Source: Lentisphaeria bacterium (GTDB lineage Bacteria; Verrucomicrobiota; Lentisphaeria; Victivallales; UBA1829). From it: a stretch of 64,000 nt of DNA. Shown here in pieces: positions 51,547 to 61,300 of this stretch (positions are counted from its first letter, which is position 1; the number at the start of each line of letters is the position of its first letter). The position numbers and the translations under genes are program-made. The notes beneath the pieces were generated by a model that had not been told where the DNA came from, did not search any database, and worked only from the letters and a program-made list of their open reading frames with translations. Where the stretch lies: the NCBI GenBank assembly GCA_003526375.1, contig DPDG01000107.1:1-64000 (forward strand), written 5' to 3'.

Positions 51547-52107
51547 ATGGACAACACTGCAGGACAATGGTATGTTCTCCACACGCTTTCCGGACAGGAA
51601 AACCGCGTTCGGGAGAATATCGAAAAACAGATCAAGATGGAAGATGCTTCACTGCCTGTTTATGAAGTCTTGATCCCGACGGAACAGATTACCGAAGTGA
51701 AAAACGGAAAGAAGACCACTGTAAAACGCAAGTTCTTTCCCGGTTATGTTCTGGTCCGCATGGAGCTTTATGATGCAGACGGAAAACTGGATGAAAATAC
51801 ATGGCATTTCATTCACGGGATTCAGGGAGTGATCAGTTTCAGCGGCGGTGGCGAGAAACCCATGCCGATGTCGCAGGAGGAAATTGATATCTGGATTAAC
51901 CATCCTGCCGAGCAGCCGCGTCCGCCTGCGGCTGTTCCTGGCGAAGTCGGTGAAACCGTCAGAATCAAAGACGGTCCGTTTGAGAACTTTTCAGGTGTTA
52001 TTGTTGAAATTGATCCGGAAAGAGGGAAACTGAAACTCATGGTTTCCATTTTCGGACGTTCCACACCGGTTGAAGTTGAGTTTTGGCAGGTTGAGCGCGA
52101 GGAGTAA
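51547..52107 (+). CDS. nusG: Transcription termination/antitermination protein NusG
   Basis: 186 residues. NGN domain from 'QWYVLHTLSGQENRVRENIEK' to 'KRKFFPGYVLVRMEL', and C-terminal KOW domain 'GETVRIKDGPFENFSGVIVEIDPERGKLKLMVSIFGRSTPVEVEF'. Binds RNA polymerase and links it to Rho or the ribosome. No inserted domain. Confidence 0.96.
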   Translation: MDNTAGQWYVLHTLSGQENRVRENIEKQIKMEDASLPVYEVLIPTEQITEVKNGKKTTVKRKFFPGYVLVRMELYDADGKLDENTWHFIHGIQGVISFSGGGEKPMPMSQEEIDIWINHPAEQPRPPAAVPGEVGETVRIKDGPFENFSGVIVEIDPERGKLKLMVSIFGRSTPVEVEFWQVEREE

Positions 52108-52203
52108 TTCCGAGGCTCGAATAACTCGTTCATATAATATGACGTCGTAAATGTGGGAGGAATCCTGCTTTTCCGCACCACGATTACGAATACGGAGGAA
52201 CAA

Positions 52204-52632
52204 ATGGCGAAAAAGGTAACAGCGGAGATTCGTTTGCAGATTCCCGCAGGTGCTGCTAATCCGGCACCTCCCGTCGGTCCTGCCCTTGGTCAGGCCGGCG
52301 TGAATATCATGGAATTCTGCAAGCAGTTCAACGCCGCAACACAATCGCAGGCAGGGACAGTGATCCCCGTCGTGATTACCGTTTACCAGGATCGTTCGTT
52401 TACGTTCATCACGAAATCTCCGCCGGCTGCTGTTCTTATTAAGAAGCTGGCGGGTCTTGCAAGCGGTTCCAAAGCTCCCGGCCGTGAAAAAGCCGGAAAG
52501 ATTACCCGCTCACAGATCAAGCAGATCGTGCAGACGAAAAAGAACGACATCAACGCCCGCAGCGAAGCGGCCGCGATGAAAATTATCGAAGGCACAGCGC
52601 GCAGCATGGGAATTGAGGTGGTAGATGGGTAA
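52204..52632 (+). CDS. rplK: 50S ribosomal protein L11
   Basis: 142 residues from the ATG at 52204 with 'acggagg' upstream; the longer frame from 52153 is not used. 'LQIPAGAANPAPPVGPALGQAGVNIMEFCKQFN' is diagnostic of L11. Overlaps rplA by 8 bp. Confidence 0.97.
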   Translation: MAKKVTAEIRLQIPAGAANPAPPVGPALGQAGVNIMEFCKQFNAATQSQAGTVIPVVITVYQDRSFTFITKSPPAAVLIKKLAGLASGSKAPGREKAGKITRSQIKQIVQTKKNDINARSEAAAMKIIEGTARSMGIEVVDG

Positions 52633-53332
52633 GAGAAGTAAACTTTATAAAGCTCAGCTTGAGAAATTTGACAAAGCCGCACAGTATCAGCTTGCGGAGG
52701 CTGTCAAAGCTCTGAAGGAGATGCCCCAGCCGAAATTCGACCAGACGGTTGAACTTTCATTCAAGCTCGGTGTGGATCCCAAGCAGACAGATCAGACGGT
52801 CCGCGGCGCTCTTCCGCTTCCGAAAGGAACCGGAAAACAGGTCAAGGTCTGTGTGATCGCTGATGATGACGCCCGCAGAAAGGAAGCTGCGGATGCCGGA
52901 GCGGATTTTGTCGGATATGAAGATATCATCGGCAAGATCAAAGAAGGCTGGGTTGATTTTGATGTCCTGATTGCGACGCCCTCTGCAATGTCTCAGGTCC
53001 GTCCTCTCGGTCGTCAGCTCGGTCCGAAAGGACTGATGCCGAATCCGAAGACCGGAACGGTGACAGACAAAGTCGGTCACGCAGTCGCGGAGGCGAAAGC
53101 CGGTCGTGTAGAGTTCAGAGCCGATAAAGGCGCATGTGTTCAGGTCCCTGTCGGAAAGCTTTCTTTCAAGGCTGAAGACATCGCCGAGAACTGCGTTGCC
53201 GTCATCAAGGCCCTCATCAAGGCAAAGCCTGCTTCCGCCAAAGGTGTTTACCTTCAGAGCTGCACGCTTTCCGCCACGATGACTCCCGGAATCAAAGTTG
53301 ACACACGTACGATGGTGAAGGAGTTGGCATGA
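52625..53332 (+). CDS. rplA: 50S ribosomal protein L1
   Basis: 235 residues. 'GKRSKLYKAQLEKFDKAAQYQLAEAVKALKE' and 'RQLGPKGLMPNPKTGTVT' are diagnostic of L1. Start overlaps rplK by 8 bp, end overlaps rplJ by 4 bp; translationally coupled. Confidence 0.97.
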   Translation: MGKRSKLYKAQLEKFDKAAQYQLAEAVKALKEMPQPKFDQTVELSFKLGVDPKQTDQTVRGALPLPKGTGKQVKVCVIADDDARRKEAADAGADFVGYEDIIGKIKEGWVDFDVLIATPSAMSQVRPLGRQLGPKGLMPNPKTGTVTDKVGHAVAEAKAGRVEFRADKGACVQVPVGKLSFKAEDIAENCVAVIKALIKAKPASAKGVYLQSCTLSATMTPGIKVDTRTMVKELA

Positions 53333-53877
53333 AGACTCAAAAAGCGATGAGATCTGAAAAGATCCAGATGTTTGATGACGTTGCCGGCATCATCGTTGGT
53401 GCTGAGTATGTGTATTTCGTGACCTACAAGGGGTTGAAATCCAAAGAGATCAACGCGTTCAAGGATGAGCTGGCGAAGTGCGATGCACAGTGCCACGTTC
53501 TCAAGAACCGCCTCATCAACAAGGTTGCCGAGAAAAACGGCATGGCCGGTCTTGCTGAAACAAGACTGACCGGCGATACTGCGGTTATTGTCGGTAAAGG
53601 TGATGCGGGGCAGGTCGCGAAAGTGATTGAGGAATTCAGCAAGACCTCCAAAGGTGTTCTTGCTCCCAAGGCCGGATATATGGAAGGCAGAATGATGAGC
53701 GACAAGGATGTCCTCGCGATTGCCGCCCTTCCGTCCAAAGATGCTCTCAGGGCTCAGTTGCTCGGATTGCTCAATGCCGTCCCGACTGGCCTGGTCAGAG
53801 TTCTCAATGCCAAGGTTACAAGCATTGTCAATGTCATCAATGCGTATAAAAACAAACTTGACGAAACGCAAAATTAA
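53329..53877 (+). CDS. rplJ: 50S ribosomal protein L10
   Basis: 182 residues. 'YVYFVTYKGLKSKEINAFKDEL' and 'VLKNRLINKVAEKNGMAGL' are typical L10, the stalk base that holds L7/L12 dimers. Starts 4 bp inside rplA. Confidence 0.95.
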   Translation: MKTQKAMRSEKIQMFDDVAGIIVGAEYVYFVTYKGLKSKEINAFKDELAKCDAQCHVLKNRLINKVAEKNGMAGLAETRLTGDTAVIVGKGDAGQVAKVIEEFSKTSKGVLAPKAGYMEGRMMSDKDVLAIAALPSKDALRAQLLGLLNAVPTGLVRVLNAKVTSIVNVINAYKNKLDETQN

Positions 53878-53909
53878 AACAAATTTTCACATAAAAACGG
53901 AGGTCTATA

Positions 53910-54317
53910 ATGACTGAAAACGCTAACGTAGAAGTCTCGGCTGAGATGGAGCAGTTCATCTCTTATGTTGAGAAGCTTTCTGTTCTCGAACTTTCCAAAC
54001 TGGTCAAAGCTCTGGAAGACAGACTCGGTGTCAGCGCTGCAGCTCCTGTTGCAGTTGCCGCCGCAGCTCCTGCAGCAGCCGCAGCCGCAGCTCCTGCCGA
54101 AGAGCAGACTGAATTCACAGTCGTTCTCGCTGAAGTTGGCGCGAACAAGGTCAGCGTCATCAAGGAAGTCAGAGCCATCACCGGTCTCGGACTTAAAGAT
54201 GCCAAGGATCTTGTTGAAGCCGCTCCCAAGCCCATTAAAGAGGGTGTTTCCAAAGACGACGCCAAGAAGTTCAAAGAACAGCTTGAAGCCGCCGGCGCAA
54301 AAGTTGAAGTCAAGTAA
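53910..54317 (+). CDS. rplL: 50S ribosomal protein L7/L12
   Basis: 135 residues. N-terminal dimerization part, long alanine-rich hinge (about 45-68), and C-terminal domain 'TEFTVVLAEVGANKVSVIKEVRAITGLGLKDAKDLVEAAP'. The stalk protein that recruits elongation factors. Good ribosome site (ggaggt). Confidence 0.97.
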   Translation: MTENANVEVSAEMEQFISYVEKLSVLELSKLVKALEDRLGVSAAAPVAVAAAAPAAAAAAAPAEEQTEFTVVLAEVGANKVSVIKEVRAITGLGLKDAKDLVEAAPKPIKEGVSKDDAKKFKEQLEAAGAKVEVK

Positions 54318-54329
54318 CTTGACGTTATT

Positions 54330-54415
54330 GCCGGCAGCATAATGCCGGCTGGATATGCGGGGACTTCCCCCCAGAGGGGACGCCCCCGCTTTCCCGTGTT
54401 TTTATTTATTTTTTC
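54330..54415 (+). terminator. Terminator/attenuator between rplL and rpoB
   Basis: Hairpin GCCGGCA (54330-54336)/TGCCGGC (54343-54349), then GCGGGG (54357-54362)/CCCCGC (54384-54389) with nested TCCCC/GGGGA, followed by a T-rich tail (54399-54415). Partial termination here would adjust ribosomal protein to polymerase output, as known for rplL-rpoB spacers. Confidence 0.7.
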
Positions 54416-54511
54416 AAATCCGCGGTTGAGGCCGCCCGCGGATTGCGTGGCCCGAGAAAGGCGACGTTGTGCAAAGACAGCTCATGCCAACCACAATGAC
54501 AGGGTGGAATA

Positions 54512-57500
54512 ATGCCTGAACGCGTGAATTTTGGAAAATTGAGAGACGTGCTGGATATCCCGGATCTGATCGGAATTCAGATTGAATCTTATAAATCATT
54601 TCTTCAGTTGGAGACAGATCCGAAAGAAAGAAAGAATCAAGGCCTCCAGGAAGTTTTTAACGAAGTGTTTCCGCTGGAAAGCTTCGACAAGCAGATGGTC
54701 CTGGAGTTTGAATCATATACTATTACGCCATCCAAGAAAGATGTCGTTGATTGCATCAAGGATGGTATTTCCTATACCGGAGCCCTCAGTGTTGATTTTA
54801 ACCTGAAGGTGAAAGATGCCGTATTTCATGAAACCGTCTCTCTCGGTGATATCCCGTTGATGACGGACCGGGGGACTTTTATCATCAATGGCGCTGAACG
54901 TGTCATCATCAGTCAGCTCCACAGATCCCCGGGTATCTGTTTTGAAAAAACAAGACATTCAAGCGGACGTATGCTTTATTCATACAGGATCATTCCCGAC
55001 AGGGGGTCCTGGATGGAGGTTCAGTTTGATATCAATGATCTTATCTATATTTATCTTGACCGTCAACGCAGAAGAAGAAAATTCCTCATCTCCACTTTCC
55101 TCCGTGCCGTCGGCTACGAGACGAACAGAGATATGCTTTCTGCCGCTTATGAAATCAAATCCATGACTCCTGCTCAGCTTCTCAAGGCTGAAGATATTTC
55201 CGCGTTCCATACCATCGAACCTGTTTATTCCGCAGATGGCGCGCTCCTGATCGATGAATTCATGAAGCTTGATGAAAGCCTGGTAAAACTTCTCAGTGAC
55301 TCCAAGGTCAAGCATGTTGATCTTGCTTTTATACCTGACGGCGACTCCTATCTGATGAACTGTCTTACAAGAGATCCGGCAAAGACTCCTGAAGATGCCC
55401 TGCGTGAAATCTACCGCAGAATGCGTCCCAGCGATCCGCCGAGCGTCAATAATGCAAAACAGCTTCTCAAGAGACTTTTCTTCGACAACAAGAGATATGA
55501 CCTCGGGACTGTCGGCCGTTTCAAACTGAATGAGCGTTTGAATCTTGAGCTTCCCCTGACGGAAAGAATTCTTGACAAGACGGACCTGATGGAAGCCACC
55601 AAGGCTCTGATGAAACTCAGAAACGTTGCCGGACAGACGGACGATATCGACCATCTCGGCAGCAGACGTGTCCGTACCGTCGGCGAGCTTCTTCAGAACC
55701 ACTGCCGCGTCGGTCTTTACAGGACAGAGCGCCTCATCAAAGAGAAAATGTCTCTGATCAATGCCGACGAAACCGGCATTACACCGAACAAGCTGATCAA
55801 TCCGAAGGCTTTTATCGGCGTCATCCGGGATTTCTTTGCAAGGAATCAGCTTTCCCAGTTCATGGATCAGACCAATCCTCTGTCCGAACTTACCAACAAG
55901 AGACGTCTCAGTGCTCTCGGTCCCGGCGGTTTGAGCCGTGACCGCGCAGGCTTCGAAGTCCGCGACGTTCATACAAGCCATTACGGGCGCATCTGCCCGA
56001 TTGAGACGCCTGAAGGTCCGAACATCGGTCTGATTTCTTCCATGTCCCTGTATGCCAAGATCAATGAATTCGGTTTCCTTGAAACACCTTATCGCCGTGT
56101 GCTGGATGGTGTCGTCACGGACCAGATTGATTATCTGACCGCGGATAAAGAAGAACATTTCGTGATTGCACAGGCCAATGCCCCGCTGGATAAAGAGGGC
56201 AGGTTCATCAATCCGACCGTTATGTCACGTTTGTATGGAGATTCTGCCGAGAGACCGCGTGAAGAAGTCCAGTACATGGACGTTTCCCCGAAACAGTTGG
56301 TCAGTGCCGCGGCAGGCTTGATCCCGTTCCTTGAGCATGACGACGCGAACCGTGCGTTGATGGGCTCGAACATGCAGAGACAGGCAGTTCCGCTTCTTGT
56401 TACGGAATCTCCGTATGTCGGAACCGGACTGGAAAAGAAAGTGGCTGTTGACTCGCGTGCCGTCACCTGCGCAAAAGCGGATGGTATTGTTGCGGAAGTT
56501 TCCGCCGCCGAAGTCGTTGTCACGACGGACGGCAAGCCGCGCAATGAAACGGCTGATCCGAATCCGATGGTTTACCGCATGGTCAAGTTCCTTCGCAGCA
56601 ATGCCGGAACATGTATCAATCAGCGGCCGACGGTTCACAAAGGGCAGGTCATCAAGGTCGGAGACGCGATTGCCGACGGGCCTGCGACAGCTCAGGGAGA
56701 GCTTGCGCTCGGCAAGAACGTGTTCGTTGCTTTCATGCCGTGGTGCGGATATAACTTCGAGGACGCTATCGTTCTGAGTGAGCGTCTTGTGAAGGAAGAT
56801 GTTTATACCAGTATTCATATTGATGAGTTCGAGATTACGAGCCGCGATACGAAACTCGGTCCCGAAGAAATCACCTGTGATATTCCGAACGTCAGCGAGG
56901 ATCTTTTGAGAAATCTCGGCGTCGACGGAGTCGTCAGACTCGGCGCGGAAGTGAAGCCGGGCGATATTCTCGTCGGTAAAATTACTCCGAAGTCCGAGAC
57001 GGAACTTGCTCCGGAAGAGCGTCTGTTGAGAGCCATTTTCGGTGAAAAGGCAGCGGATGTAAAGGATTCGAGTTTGTATGTCCAGAGCGGCAAAGGCGGT
57101 ATCGTTATGGATGTCCGTATTGAATACGCGAAGGACCCGAACCGCCAGAATATGACCAATACGGAGCGCAAGCGCCAGTCGAAACATGCGAAGGATGTTT
57201 TCAAGGAACAGAAAACGGCTCTTGTCGAGGAACTTACGGAAAAACTTTCCGAAATCCTGCTTCAGCAGAAACTGCCGTGCCCGATTTATGACACGACTTC
57301 CGCAAAACAGGATGCCATCCTCATTTCCTCGAACCGCAGAGTAACGCGTCCTTCCATTGCAAAACTTGCTGCTCAGTATGACTCTTTCCGTATGGATGAC
57401 TGTCCGACCAAAGAAGCGATCGTGAAGATCATTGATACTTTCAGACCGCGTTTCCAGATTCTTGAGAAGAACCGCGACGAGCAGTTGAATGCGCTTGCCA

Positions 57501-58333
57501 ACGGTGTTTCCGATGAAACCGGTGCGATCAAGAAAGTCAAGGTTTATGTTGCTTCCAAACGCAAGATTCAGGTCGGCGACAAGATGGCTGGACGTCACGG
57601 AAACAAAGGTATCGTGGCGAAGATTGTTCCAGTGGAGGACATGCCGTTCCTGAAAGACGGAACACCGGTTGATATCGTTCTGAATCCGCTGGGCGTGCCC
57701 AGCCGAATGAATATCGGGCAGGTTCTTGAGACCCATCTCGGATGGGCGGCGAAGATGCTCGGATTCAAGGCTGCGACACCGGTGTTTGACGGTGTTCAGG
57801 AGGAGACGATCGTCGATATGATGAAGCAGGCCAACCAGAAGATCGCCGAGAAGACCGGTGAAGACTTCAAGTGGGGCTTCCGTATGCGTGACGGCGTTGA
57901 GGAGTATGACGGCAAGACCGATGTTTATGACGGCAGAACGGGCAACAAGTTTGATCAGCGCGTCATGGTCGGTCAGATTTATATGCTGAAACTCGACCAT
58001 CTTGTGGCGAACAAGATCCACGCCAGAGCGGTCGGACCTTATTCTCTGGTTACGCAGCAGCCTCTCGGCGGTAAAGCCCAGCACGGCGGTCAGCGTTTCG
58101 GAGAAATGGAAGTTTGGGCTCTTGAGGCTTACGGAGCGGCACACACGCTTCAGGAAATGCTTACGGTCAAGAGCGACGACGTCACGGGAAGAGCACGAAT
58201 CTACGAGTCGATCGTAAGAGGACAGAACATACTTGAGGCCGGCCGGCCCGAATCGTTCAACGTTCTTCTGAAAGAAATGCAAAGCTTGGGCCTCGACGTC
58301 CGCACGATCAAGCGGACAGAGTCTCCGAAATAA
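54512..58333 (+). CDS. rpoB: RNA polymerase subunit beta
   Basis: 1273 residues. All conserved beta regions present, for example 'FFARNQLSQFMDQTNPLSELTNKRRLSALGPGGLSRDRAGFE' region (rifampicin pocket), 'RHGNKGIVAKIVPVEDMPF', and C-terminal 'GGQRFGEMEVWALEAYGAAHTLQEMLTVKSDD'. In the rifampicin pocket Asn462 occupies the position of E. coli His526, while the Asp516 and Ser531 equivalents are kept. rpoC follows after 21 bp. Confidence 0.98.
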   Translation: MPERVNFGKLRDVLDIPDLIGIQIESYKSFLQLETDPKERKNQGLQEVFNEVFPLESFDKQMVLEFESYTITPSKKDVVDCIKDGISYTGALSVDFNLKVKDAVFHETVSLGDIPLMTDRGTFIINGAERVIISQLHRSPGICFEKTRHSSGRMLYSYRIIPDRGSWMEVQFDINDLIYIYLDRQRRRRKFLISTFLRAVGYETNRDMLSAAYEIKSMTPAQLLKAEDISAFHTIEPVYSADGALLIDEFMKLDESLVKLLSDSKVKHVDLAFIPDGDSYLMNCLTRDPAKTPEDALREIYRRMRPSDPPSVNNAKQLLKRLFFDNKRYDLGTVGRFKLNERLNLELPLTERILDKTDLMEATKALMKLRNVAGQTDDIDHLGSRRVRTVGELLQNHCRVGLYRTERLIKEKMSLINADETGITPNKLINPKAFIGVIRDFFARNQLSQFMDQTNPLSELTNKRRLSALGPGGLSRDRAGFEVRDVHTSHYGRICPIETPEGPNIGLISSMSLYAKINEFGFLETPYRRVLDGVVTDQIDYLTADKEEHFVIAQANAPLDKEGRFINPTVMSRLYGDSAERPREEVQYMDVSPKQLVSAAAGLIPFLEHDDANRALMGSNMQRQAVPLLVTESPYVGTGLEKKVAVDSRAVTCAKADGIVAEVSAAEVVVTTDGKPRNETADPNPMVYRMVKFLRSNAGTCINQRPTVHKGQVIKVGDAIADGPATAQGELALGKNVFVAFMPWCGYNFEDAIVLSERLVKEDVYTSIHIDEFEITSRDTKLGPEEITCDIPNVSEDLLRNLGVDGVVRLGAEVKPGDILVGKITPKSETELAPEERLLRAIFGEKAADVKDSSLYVQSGKGGIVMDVRIEYAKDPNRQNMTNTERKRQSKHAKDVFKEQKTALVEELTEKLSEILLQQKLPCPIYDTTSAKQDAILISSNRRVTRPSIAKLAAQYDSFRMDDCPTKEAIVKIIDTFRPRFQILEKNRDEQLNALANGVSDETGAIKKVKVYVASKRKIQVGDKMAGRHGNKGIVAKIVPVEDMPFLKDGTPVDIVLNPLGVPSRMNIGQVLETHLGWAAKMLGFKAATPVFDGVQEETIVDMMKQANQKIAEKTGEDFKWGFRMRDGVEEYDGKTDVYDGRTGNKFDQRVMVGQIYMLKLDHLVANKIHARAVGPYSLVTQQPLGGKAQHGGQRFGEMEVWALEAYGAAHTLQEMLTVKSDDVTGRARIYESIVRGQNILEAGRPESFNVLLKEMQSLGLDVRTIKRTESPK

Positions 58334-58354
58334 TAGAATGCGGAGGAATCCAAA

Positions 58355-61300
58355 GTGATTGACAATAGTTTTAACAGCAAGGAAATGCCCGCACAGCAGC
58401 AGACTCCGGGAATGAGCGCCTTTGAGGTGGTATCCATCAAGGTTGCATCCCCGGAAGTGATCCGCTCCTGGAGTCACGGTGAGATCAAGAATCCCGAGAC
58501 GATCAATTACAGAAGTTTCAAGCCTGAAAAAGGCGGTCTCTTCTGCGAAAGGATTTTCGGACCGCAGAAAGACTGGGAATGCAATTGCGGTAAATATAAA
58601 CGGGTAAAGAACAAAGGCATCATCTGCGACCGCTGCGGCGTCGAAGTTACACAGTCCAAGGTCAGAAGAGAACGCATGGGACACATCGAACTTGCGGTTC
58701 CGGTGTCTCATATCTGGTTCTTCAAGTGCATGCCCAGCCGTATCGGGCTCATGCTTGATATGACGGCGCGTACGCTTGAACGCATTATCTATTATGAGGA
58801 TTGGGTGGTTGTGGACCCCGGCGATACGCCTTTGAAGCTCGGTGAATCTCTTGATGAGATGAATTACCGTCAGGCGAGAGATGAATACGGAGACGCATTC
58901 AAGGCGGAAATGGGAGCTCCTGCAATCCGTACGCTGCTTCAGCAGATTGATCTTGAGCCGCTTCATGCGGAACTTGAAGTCCTGCTGACGAGCACGAAAA
59001 ACAAGGCAATCCGCAAGAAACTGTCCAAAAGACTGCGTCTTGTCGAAGGCTTTTTGAAGAGCGCTTCCCGTCCCGAATGGATGATTCTCGAAGTTCTCCC
59101 TGTGATTCCGCCGGATCTGAGACCTCTCGTTCCGCTGGAAGGCGGACGCTTTGCGACATCCGACCTGAATGATCTTTACAGACGTGTCATCAACCGTAAC
59201 AGCCGTCTGAAGAATCTGCTTCAGCTCCGGACACCGGAGGTGATTATCCGCAATGAGAAAAGAATGCTTCAGGAGGCAGTTGACGCCCTGCTGGACAACG
59301 GGCGTCACGGACGTGCCGTCACCGGAGCCGGGAACAGGCCTCTGAAGAGCTTGAGCGACATGCTCAAAGGCAAGCAGGGACGCTTCCGCCAGAACTTGCT
59401 GGGTAAGCGTGTGGACTATTCCGGACGTTCCGTTATCGTTGTCGGACCTGAACTGAAACTCATGCAGTGCGGTCTTCCCAAGAAGATGGCATTGATTCTG
59501 TTCGAGCCGTTCATCATCCGCCATTTGAAGGGCAGGGGCTTTGCCCATACAGTCCGCGGCGCCAAGAAGATGATCGAGCGCGGCGAACCTGTGGTGTGGG
59601 ATATTCTGGAAGAAGTGACCAAGGGGCATCCCGTGATGCTGAACCGTGCGCCTACGCTGCACAGACTTTCCATTCAGGCGTTCGATCCGATCCTGATCGA
59701 AGGTTCGGCTCTGCGTCTGCATCCCCTTGTCTGCACCGCTTACAATGCGGACTTTGACGGAGACCAGATGGCTGTTCACGTTCCGCTTTCACCGGCGGCG
59801 CAGCTTGAGTGTAAACTGCTTATGCTTTCCACGAACAACATCTTCTCGCCCGCCAACGGCAAGCCGATCACGACTCCGACGCAGGATATTACGCTTGGCG
59901 TCTATTATCTGACGATTGATCCGAAAAACAAAGAGAGAATCCGCATCTTCAAAGATGTCCATGAGGTTCTTTTTGCTTTGGATTCCGGTTATATCAAGAT
60001 TCATGATGCAATCAAACTGCCGAATCCGGATTATGGAATCGTAACTCCGCGCGGAAATGCGACGGACAAGTTCATCATTACGACCCCCGGACGCTGTATC
60101 TTCAACCGGATCTGGGACAAGAGACTTGGATTCTACAATGGTCCCGCCAAGAAGAAAGACCTCGGCAGACTGATTGCGGAAGCCTACGATTATATCGGTC
60201 ATGACAAAACTATTGAGCTTCTTGATAATCTCAAGAATCTCGGATACGAATATGCCACGGTTGCCGGTTTCTCCATTTCCGTTGCGGACATGCTGATTCC
60301 GAAGAGAAAACCGGAACTCATCAGAGAGACGCGCAAGAAAATTGATGAGATCAAAGAGAAGTATGACAAAGGCTTCCTGACAGTCGGTGAGCGCCACAAC
60401 CAGGTTGTCGACGCATGGACCAAGACGGCGAATACCGTTGCGGACGAGCTGACGAAAGAGGTGGAAGAGGCCAGTAGAAAGGAAATCAATCCTGTTTATG
60501 CCATGCTTGACTCGGGAGCCCGAGGCAGTAAGGACCAGATCAAACAGCTTGCCGGTATGCGCGGTCTTATGACGAAACCGTCCGGCGAGATTATTGAGCG
60601 TCCGATTTTGTCCAGCTTCCGCGAAGGTCTGACGGTGTTGGAGTACTTCATCAGTACCCACGGCGCCCGCAAGGGACTGGCTGATACGGCTTTGAAGACA
60701 GCCGACTCCGGTTACATGACCCGTAAGCTTGTTGACGTTGCGCAGGATATCATCTGCCGTACGGATGACTGCGGAACTCTCAAAGGCATTTATGTGGAGG
60801 CCATCATAGAAGGTGATGAGATCATGCTTCCGCTCAAGGCGAGACTTCTCGGCCGCTACAGCGCACAGGATATCCGTGACCCTGCCAAGAGCGATGGCAG
60901 CTACATCATCCATGCCGGTGAAGAGTTCACTCCTGAAAAAGCGGATCTCATTGAAAAACGCGGCATTACCAAGGTTCTGATCCGCTCAGTCCTGACCTGT
61001 GACGTTGAACACGGAGTCTGCGTCAAATGCTACGGCAAGAATCTTGCCACGGACAAGGATGCGGAACTTGGCGACGCTCTCGGTATCATCGCGGCACAGT
61101 CGATCGGTGAGCCCGGAACGCAGTTGACCATGAGAACGTTCCACATCGGCGGAATTTCTTCCGGCGGTGGCAAGGAACCGGTGATTACGGCACGTCAGGC
61201 CGGAACGGTCCGCTTTGAGAATCTTCGTCTTGTCACTGACAAGAACGGCAATACGCTGGTCGTGAACAAGAATGGCTACATCATCATCTATGATGAGGAA

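Noticed and set aside
56225..59779. 1184-codon open frame on the minus strand opposite rpoB/rpoC
   Set aside because: A shadow produced by codon bias on the other strand; the residues resemble no protein, and rpoB/rpoC are unambiguous.
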